Positions 11,091-17,685 of a DNA stretch of 20,110 nucleotides are shown here, piece after piece. The notes under the pieces were generated by a model. That model was not told the DNA's origin. It did no database searches and saw only the letters and a program-made list of their open reading frames with translations. Made by a program: the position numbers and the translations under genes. The DNA is from Termitomyces sp. T153. Its lineage: Eukaryota; Basidiomycota; Agaricomycetes; Agaricales; Lyophyllaceae. Where the stretch lies: contig JACKQL020000271.1 in the NCBI GenBank assembly GCA_018296165.2, positions 1 through 20,110 of the forward strand. The letters are read 5' to 3'. Every line of letters starts with the position of its first letter. Within the stretch, counting starts at the first letter, position 1.

Positions 11091-12185
11091 AATTCAACAT
11101 TTGTGACAAGAATTGTATGTGCTCTAAGTCATTTTTGTTCAAATGATCATTCATCTCACACTGAATATCAGTCTGGACCACCCTTTGATCTGCCTTTGTC
11201 TGATATACTGAATCTATATAGAATCAATGACTGTTTTCTTTTATTTGCTTGTTCTCATTGATATCAAATTCATTTCTTTGTCATGATTAAAAGTTATCCA
11301 ATTCTCAATAAGACACACCTGAGTGGGGTGGGACTTGGACTTGTACTGCCACCATGGATCAGGAAAGGTATGTCTTCTCAAGCACTGCTACTCATACAAC
11401 CTATACTACCTAATGTGAGTTACTGCTATAACAACAAGTCAATGACAAAGCAGAGAGCTTCCCCCCACCCCAGTCTGAGGGGTTAACACAGAACAGCATA
11501 CCACTATTGCAGATAGCAGCCTTGACAACTTACATGTATACCATAAGTGACTACACAGCCACTAGCCTGGATACAAGAAAACCATCCCTCTAGACTCAGT
11601 CGACCCTGTAAACTTGATGTAAGGTGGGCTCTCACCCAACCAGGAGAACCTAGGCAAAGAGACCTGCTCTACCTGACCCAAAGGATGAAGGTGTCAGTCC
11701 TTCCACTCCCAACCTCCATACACCATACACTGCAGGAAACCTTAGGAAAATGCCCTCAACACCTAGTCCTCTAGTTCTTCCCACCTGTATGCCATCACAA
11801 GAATAGGTAGCCACTCATGAGGATATAGACTCCATGCCTGAGCCCAGTTCTCTTGCTTTCAGCTTTTGACAGCCCATCCCATGAGCAAAGCAGTAGTGAT
11901 CCAACTGAACTGGTGCACTGGAAGCAGGAATGTACAAAAGGGACCACTTATAGTCCCCCCCCCTCCCATGCACCACCCTCATCTCAGGTAACCACACCCT
12001 ATGAGACTCACCACACATAAGAAGGTGGTGAGCCCAGACACTCCAAACAAACCTCCAGCAAATAAGCAATGAGCCCCTGGCACACTTGAGGCAACCGCAT
12101 CCAGGAAGAAGAACAAGATGGAACCTCTGGAATGGGTGGGGTGCTGTCTGCCCCATAGACTCTTGACCCGTTTATATAACTACAG
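11091..12185. other. CpG-poor, non-coding stretch, possibly LTR/transposon-derived
   Basis: No gene family is recognised on either strand. About 1.1 kb holds only about three CpGs (near 11600, 12097 and 12165), like the retroelement at the left edge and unlike copy D immediately to the right. On the minus strand TTATATAAAC around 12168-12178 is TATA-like, and a second ACTATAAG string lies near 11945-11955. Both suit an LTR or a promoter, but no TG/CA ends, target duplication or second copy was found. Part of the left end is the 3' UTR of the STAND gene. Confidence 0.4.
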
Positions 12186-12199
12186 CCATAATGACTGCC

Positions 12200-13045
12200 T
12201 CTCTTGAAATCCACTCAACCCACGGCCACGAGTCATGCCCGCATCCTTCTCACCCCCGAAAGCTTTTCAATGATCTCTCAGCACCAGCCCCTCTGATTCT
12301 GCCTCTTCAACCTGAGGACACTCCAACGCCCGCATTGTCCTCAAGTAGCTCAGACCTAACCCTCCGCGCCACCATCAACTGCGAATACCCTGATCTCAAA
12401 TACAGCTGCATAGGTACTAATGGACGAGTATTCACTAGCATCATCATCCAAATGCTTTCCAACACCAACGTCGGCATCGTCGGAAGTTCATCATCTTCTT
12501 CCCCTCTGGCATAGTACTAGTCGGTTCCACCCTCTTCATTCTCCTGCTCATCCACTGGCACCGTCATGACCACAACAAATGCGTCTTTGACGGTAATTTT
12601 GACCCCGCACACGTTCCCCTAACCACACTTTACATCTCTTTGTCTGATAATGGGGACAGCGGCGATGCAATGGGCGGGCAGCTTGGTACAGGCGTTGGGG
12701 TATTGTTATGCTGTTCCTGTAAGTGCCGGAGTGTGAATGGGAGAGGGATGAGTCAAATTCACCATGTAGATGGGACACGACACGGATCGTACGCGCAGAG
12801 TTATGAGCCTCCCACCCGGGTTCGGGGTCTGCCCGCACTTGTATCATTCATAACCGATCTCCTCACCCTCATGCACCTCTCCGAAAACCCGCCTTCATCC
12901 TTATGCACACTAGGTACTCCCCACGCCCCCATGCCACCCATGCCACTCATCCCGGCCATCACGCGCACCATCCCTGGCATTGGGATACGCCAACGAAATA
13001 CTACCTCGACCACTACCTCCAAACGCCTTGCGCTCCTTCAATAAG
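12200..13045. pseudogene. Copy D of the Ser/Thr-rich membrane protein, internally inverted
   Basis: About 12330-12830 reads on the plus strand as the middle of the family protein: NGRVFTSIII, NTNVGIVG, a remnant intron whose GT donor is lost and whose length is cut to roughly 30 nt, a hydrophobic segment STLFILLLIHWHRH, CVFDGNFDPAHV, MGGQLGTGVGV, and RHGSYAQS matching GHGSYTPS of the intact copy. About 12850-13045 matches the C-terminal part of the same family on the minus strand: KERKAFGGSGRGSISLAYP (about 12985-13040) and VHKDEGG (about 12890-12905). The segment between these parts (the FPNPFAS to SAIA region) is missing. One gene copy therefore carries its tail in inverted orientation. The plus-strand frame also breaks at the intron. 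CpG content is high, as in copies A and E. Confidence 0.75.
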
Positions 13046-13074
13046 TGCTTTTGGATGGGTTGGAGGGGTACATG

Positions 13075-13370
13075 GATGCAGACGGTGGTATGTGTGGAGC
13101 GTTCGAAACGACAAATCACATATATGGTTAACATTAGCCAAGGCTGGAATTGTCCATTGGACAATATATTGATATCTGAGATACGGTGGTGTGAATATGA
13201 AATATAGGTGGTCATGGATTGCATATGTATGTATAGTATAAGTGGTGCTCATGAAAGATGCAACGAGTAAGTGCGGGCACACGTTGGTATGTGTGGGTAT
13301 GGGTGCAATATTTAACTTTGCGGAGGGCTCCAATCGACAAATAACATATAGCCAAGACTCTCGATCAATG
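13075..13370. repeat. Diverged local duplication (two related ~60-bp stretches)
   Basis: The stretch around 13085-13145 (GGTATGTGTGG, then a CGACAAATCACATAT string and AGCCAAGGCT) resembles that around 13288-13355 (GGTATGTGTGG, GGAGGGCTCCAATCGACAA, ACATATAGCCAAGACT). They are in the same orientation about 210 bp apart. Identity is moderate and boundaries are approximate. No coding role is seen. Confidence 0.45.
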
Positions 13371-13414
13371 TTCCAGACCCCGGCTGATGGTCGAGGTCGG
13401 AAATGAGAAGTCCC

Positions 13415-13518
13415 GTATGGTGCGCGCCCTGTACCAGCCAGGATTTGAACTCTTACGTTCAATTCCGCGGCAACGACCACCAGTCACCTGGTCTATTCTT
13501 GGGTTATTATTGACTAAT
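13415..13518 (-). repeat. Left member of a ~104-bp inverted repeat pair (SINE-like or terminal repeat)
   Basis: On the minus strand this reads AGTCAATAATAACCC, then GGTGACTGGTGG, then AAGAGTTCAAATCCTGGC and TGGTACAGGGCGCGCACC. The same order recurs on the plus strand at 16833-16936 with roughly 80-90% identity by eye. AGTTCAAATCC resembles the RNA polymerase III B box (GGTTCRANNCC). The bases on either side of TTCAAAT do not pair as a T stem and no convincing A box is seen, so it is not a tRNA gene. Confidence 0.75.
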
Positions 13519-13968
13519 ACCCAATGTTTTACATCTCTTCCTCACTATTTGAGTCTTTCGGTTGTCAGAACTTGCAATCGTTTTCTAGGAAGTGTTTTAT
13601 TTCTAAGTACACATGTTATTCCAATTTCTAGAATACATTGATATCTATGCGGCAATGTAACAACTTCAGAAAGTGTTGCAAGGCATTACTGACAGTGGTT
13701 TTGGGTCATGCTTTGGAAATTGGACCTCAATGCCTGAGCCCTTTTGTGCATGATCCTCGCTGCCCCCCCTCCTTCAACCTTGAAGCCCCCATTTGTGCCC
13801 CAAGCTAGAAAAGTTCTCGCTGCTACTACCTTTAACCTCCGGCTTGCAGTGGCCACATCCTGGTAGTGCACCAGATCATAGGTGCTGCATGAGAGGAGAT
13901 TTGGCTAGTGGACCGGCTTGGCTCCTTCCACACTATTACTCCTCAGAGCACTTCTGAAGTCTTCTTGA
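13519..13968. other. Gene-free stretch upstream of the DDE integrase
   Basis: No supported coding exon. It lies between the left inverted repeat and the first plausible integrase exon and could hold the promoter and 5' UTR of that element. A small minus-strand open frame at 13686-13871 has no family features. Confidence 0.4.
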
Positions 13969-15788
13969 GTGCAGCAGCTGCACAGCAGTACAACAACAGT
14001 ACAACTTCTCTTCTGTGACGTATTAGTTGCTTACCACCACACAATTGATGGCATGCTCAGGTCACTGTTGAACACTGAACTCTTGGCACCTGGCTCTATA
14101 TGTAATTTACTGATGTTGGTGAGTCCTGCAATGATTCTCAATCTCGTGCAAATTGGTCTTATCTTTACATTTATCTGTTCTACTTGTGGATTCCAGGCAG
14201 ATGGTATGGGCTTTTGGGATACCAAGTGCCTCAATAGGACGCCTCAATAGGATGCCTAATCCCTCAATGTGACACTGAACGAGCCAAGTCTGATGATAAA
14301 TGCATGGAAGCTCTTATCTGTGAATATCATCGCCAAGGTGTCCAAAACTGCACAGAGGTCAGCCAACTTCTCTGGAATGAGCATGGCATTCATATGAGGT
14401 TAGTTCAAACTTACTTACTTCATTTCAATAACTGACTTATAAATTGTCAGTGAAACTACTGTGGCTCACTGCCGCAAGCAGTATGGACTCCAGGGCAGCG
14501 GTGCCACTACTAAGGCCTTACCTCTGGCAGACAAGCGTCAGATGGTCCTTGATCAGATGGCCTTGGATCCTACCAGCCGAAGAGGCCCTGGGTCAATTAG
14601 AGAGGGTATATTGATGACCACCGGCTTGTCTCTTACAAGGTGCATGTTCTTGATACAATACTCAGGCCGATCATCTTATCATTATTCTTTTAGGAGTTTT
14701 GTTCGTTCCAAGATGCATCTTCAAGACCCTGAAGGGTTCACCATCCATGAGCCAGGGTCCAAGAAGATCAAGCGTGGTGTTCTAGTTTCGCTTGGACCCC
14801 ACCATGAGTGGTCGGGCGATGGCCACGACAAGTTGGCTGCTATCGGATTTCCTATCTGGGGAGTTTGTGATGTGTGGAGTGGGAAGTGGCTTGGGTTGTG
14901 GGTTGTCCCCAACAACAGGTGGCAGAAAGCCATTGCACTTCTCTTTCTCCATCTCATCAATGAATATGGAGGTAAGCAATGATTCAAAACTGAATAGAAA
15001 GGTCTCGGTTCTCATTCTTTATACTAGGTCAGCCTTCAATCACAATGACAAGCAATTCCGGACTTTGATCCTTTGATATGTAGGTATGCCCATCCAAATG
15101 AGTACAGACTGCGGCAGCGAGACAACTCAGGTGTTTGGACTTGCAAATGCACTAAGGTAGCTGTAATTTACTTACCAGTATCTTGTCAAATTTGTTGATC
15201 TTGTGTAGAGAGATTTTTCACCCTGAGCTCTCCACTGATGAACTTCCAGCTCATCGGTTTCTACAAAGTGTCCAAAACATAACCATTGAAAGAGGATGGC
15301 TTCCCTTCCGCCTTCAATGGGGAGATAATGTGAAACAATTCTGGCATGCTGGCGCAAATGTCTACACTAAGGCAAACCCCAATCATTAGTCTGTTATACT
15401 TAATTCTCTTAAACTAACAAAACTCTGCAGCAATCTTGTTCAATGGTTGTGGCCACCACTCATCCAGGCAGAACTCGATAAACTCAGAGATTGGTTCAAT
15501 AATCATGTCGTCAGAAAAGACTCCAACAAGAAGAATCCCTCTGGCATTGCACCTAATGTTGCAATTGTTCTCCCAGAGAAATACGGCGGAGCAAACTGCT
15601 TGCAGGAGGTTGATACTTCCATCTTGCCAGGATTGATTGAGGCCATTCAAGATGGAGAGGATGTCCTTGCATTTTGTACTCCTGAGTATAGCGCACAAGC
15701 ACAGGCAGTGTTTGATTCTCTAGGTATAAGGGAGATTACATTTCTCAATGTTTGGTCTATTTTTTCAGCAATGCTGCCTCTGATGTAA
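13969..15788 (+). pseudogene. DDE (rve-like) integrase-core protein of an Agaricomycete mobile element, nearly intact
   Basis: Supported exons are 14197-14398, 14451-14639, 14694-14971, 15084-15156, 15209-15388 and 15431-15788, with GT-AG introns of 42-112 nt and matching phases (about 425 codons). The N-terminal part is helix-turn-helix-like (EYHRQGVQNCTEVSQLL, then TTVAHCRKQYGL). The RNase-H-fold core follows: EWSGDGHDKL (first Asp), STDCGSE (second Asp, 58 residues on), NITIERGWL (candidate Glu, 42 residues further). NHYNLVQWLWPPLIQ and the ending WSIFSAMLPLM are typical of integrase-core proteins common in mushrooms. An in-frame TAG at 14235-14237, in a CAATAGGA(C/T)GCCT tandem duplication, interrupts the N-terminal part. 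A likely upstream exon (13969-14118, with LLNTELLAPGSICNLL) does not join in phase with the next one by the obvious splice. The apparent stop at 15387-15389 disappears when the intron 15389-15430 is spliced. It was probably a transposase-type enzyme for DNA cutting and joining; the present copy is likely inactive, or alternatively uses an unrecognised 5' intron. Confidence 0.8.
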
Positions 15789-15876
15789 ATAGACATATGA
15801 ACTTCAAATATCATTCAATTCTTGTGTAGATCTATACGTAGCTAGATGCACTAGATCTATAACTTTAGTATACTAG

Positions 15877-16456
15877 TCAATCTTCATGGGGAGGTGTGAA
15901 ACCGTGACAAAGGGGCCTCTGGGAAACTTCTACACCCTTCAATTTCAATTGTTTGCACATTTTGTTGCACTTGTGTGCCTTCTCCCATGCTTCAATGCCT
16001 TCAGAACCTTGGTCCCAGAATCCTGTATCTTTGCTTTGACTAAAGATTCAATACATGCGCTTAATAACACAAACTCAAATGAGTAGAAGACAAACACATA
16101 CAAGTGGGCCTGAGGATCAAATAGAATGACAGACTGATCAGGGCCAATGATACCTACATTAGACGTTAGAAAAGAACATGCAACAGTATACAAATGATCC
16201 TACCTTGAAGGTCTGTCAACAACATGTCCCCATCAGTGTCAACGAGAGTGTGATGAGCATAGGCATCTAGCGCAACACCAACAACGTCGACACTGTGTCC
16301 AGCTGTATCACTCCCACTGAATTTGCGCTCAGTGTATAGGGTCAACGTGTCAAGAAGTGGCACCGCAAGAAATGATTCAAACATAAGACTTGAATCCTCG
16401 TCAGGCCAGCAGTTGGTGGCTTTGCCAACAAATGCACTGGCACTATTCCACCGAAT
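15877..16456 (-). pseudogene. C-terminal fragment of an alpha-kinase (atypical protein kinase)
   Basis: Minus-strand exons 16456-16204, 16153-16102 and 16039-15877 join in phase through GT-AG introns of 50 and 62 nt. The product has LYTERKFSGSD, then LDAYAHHT, LLTDLQG, IGPDQSVILFDPQAH, DTGFWDQGSEGI, and AHKCNKMCKQL near the end, stopping with TGA at 15877-15879. In alpha-kinases (myosin heavy-chain kinase, eEF2 kinase, TRPM7 type) D-[LI]-Q-G is a conserved catalytic-lobe motif, and the late His with the CxxxC pair belongs to the structural zinc site. Only about 155 residues are present. No upstream exon with the ATP-binding N-lobe lysine was found to 16840, so the protein is truncated and should lack kinase activity. 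It lies tail-to-tail with the integrase gene (stops 88 bp apart). Alpha-kinase genes are often expanded in mushroom genomes, so this may be a scrap of such a family. The remaining splice sites are clean, suggesting recent loss. Confidence 0.82.
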
Positions 16457-16832
16457 CTGTAAATACAGAGAGTTCAACCTTCACAGAATTCATGTGACGC
16501 AGCGGAGACTCCAGGACGCAGCGCTGATGAGCTGAGAATGCTGAGCTGGGCACAGGTGGGAATCTATGGCTGCATGTTGTATCTCAATGCTCGCTGTCGC
16601 CCACTGGCGAAACTCTGACAGAAATGGGGGCAGCAGAATGCGGAATGTGACGTGTCAGTGTCACCTGCAATTTCAAACGCGGAACACTGGATGCATCATA
16701 TCAGATTGTCGGGTAGATATCAATTTATTCCGAGAAATTGAGGTAAGTAACATGGATACGAAAGACTGCTCAGAAAGACCAATTAAAGTGAGAAAAAGAT
16801 GAAAACGCTCAGCGTTCAGGTATTACATTGTA
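16457..16832. other. Gene-free stretch upstream of the alpha-kinase fragment
   Basis: I looked here for the missing N-terminal exons of the minus-strand alpha-kinase and saw none: no kinase N-lobe motif and no long open frame. CpG is normal. Short open frames on the plus strand at 16323-16535 and 16566-16802 show no family features. Confidence 0.45.
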
Positions 16833-16936
16833 ATATAGTCAATAATAACCCGAAATGGACCGGGTGACTGATGGTAGTTGACACGGGTTTGAACGCAAGA
16901 GTTCAAATCCTGGCTGGTACAGGACGCGCACCGTAC
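16833..16936 (+). repeat. Right member of the ~104-bp inverted repeat pair
   Basis: The plus strand reads AGTCAATAATAACCC, GGTGACTGATGG, AAGAGTTCAAATCCTGGC, and TGGTACAGGACGCGCACC, collinear with the minus strand at 13415-13518. The AGTCAATAATAACCC ends of both copies point inward toward the integrase/alpha-kinase block. The B-box-like AGTTCAAATCC is conserved exactly in both. Confidence 0.75.
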
Positions 16937-17394
16937 CCGCGGTAATTACGCGGCCGGCGTGATGTCGGATATCACTATATGCGTTTGTCTGAACCCACGT
17001 CACGATCAAGCAAGGCGCCAGGTGAAAACATGAGTTTACTTCCAAATCGGTGAGCCGTGGCTGCGCACAGTGCGGGCCGCGTCGTGCTACAAATAGAAAT
17101 TGGCAGTCGGTCTTCGGAGGAAAAACTTCAGGGGGTGGAGAAAATTTCACGGAAGAGGAAAAGTTTGGTTGGAAGAAGAAAAGATCGCACACGCATGAGT
17201 CGATTGTGTGATTGGCTCTTTCGTCGAGATCACCCGGAGCGCTCGGATCGAGAAAAAAAAAACAAACAAAAGTGGCGCCACTAAGATCAGATTTGATTAC
17301 ATACGTCCAGCACAGCCACCTGTTCATGGGACTTTGGACTTTCTTTTGAGGAGATCGGATTGATATAGCGGGCTACGCTAATCGGACAACCACC
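16937..17394. other. Intergenic stretch upstream of copy E
   Basis: No supported gene. The segment is CpG-rich and purine-rich in places (for example around 17110-17190 and the A-run near 17251). It probably contains the upstream region of copy E. The overlapping open frames on both strands (minus 16839-17327, plus 17057-17284) show no domain features; the minus one partly translates the inverted repeat. Confidence 0.4.
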
Positions 17395-17407
17395 ATTATA
17401 TTATACC
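17395..17407 (+). promoter_or_regulatory. Possible TATA element of copy E
   Basis: ATTATATTATACC lies about 15 bases before an ATG at 17421 and about 280 bases before the preferred ATG at 17686. If it is the TATA box, transcription would begin near 17425-17440 and 17421 would lie too close to be used, favouring a 5' UTR intron and start at 17686. Weak evidence. Confidence 0.3.
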
Positions 17408-17685
17408 TTCCTCGGAAGCGATGTCTGCTGCTACCCCCAGCCGTGAGTTTCTCCTTTTCTGCTTCACGTTTTGTCTTTTATCTTTGGACTGCGACGTGGG
17501 CATTGCATGCCGTAGTGATCGGAGGCGATAAGTAGGATGTAAGAAGGTGACGAGAAGTGGCGTGGCCTCGCGGTGTGCACGATCTGATTCTTCTGGAAAG
17601 CATTGCTTCTTCGCTGCTTGTTCTCACCAGTGACGGCACCATTGATCCTGTCTCTTGTCACTGTCTTGCATTTTGATACCGACAG

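Noticed and set aside
11815..12156. 113-aa minus-strand open frame
   Set aside because: No family resemblance, it lies in CpG-poor transposon-like DNA, and it overlaps a competing frame of similar quality.
13415..13518. A tRNA gene suggested by AGTTCAAATCC
   Set aside because: The bases flanking TTCAAAT do not form a T stem, no acceptor stem closes around it and no anticodon arm was found; the same sequence recurs at 16833-16936 as a repeat.
15387..15389. Premature TAG stop in the integrase gene
   Set aside because: The donor GTCTGT begins at 15389, so TA joins C from the next exon to give Tyr, in a position where relatives also carry Tyr before LVQWLW.
16839..17327. 162-aa minus-strand open frame as a gene
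   Set aside because: It translates the inverted repeat and the purine-rich upstream region of copy E, with no domain features or splice support.
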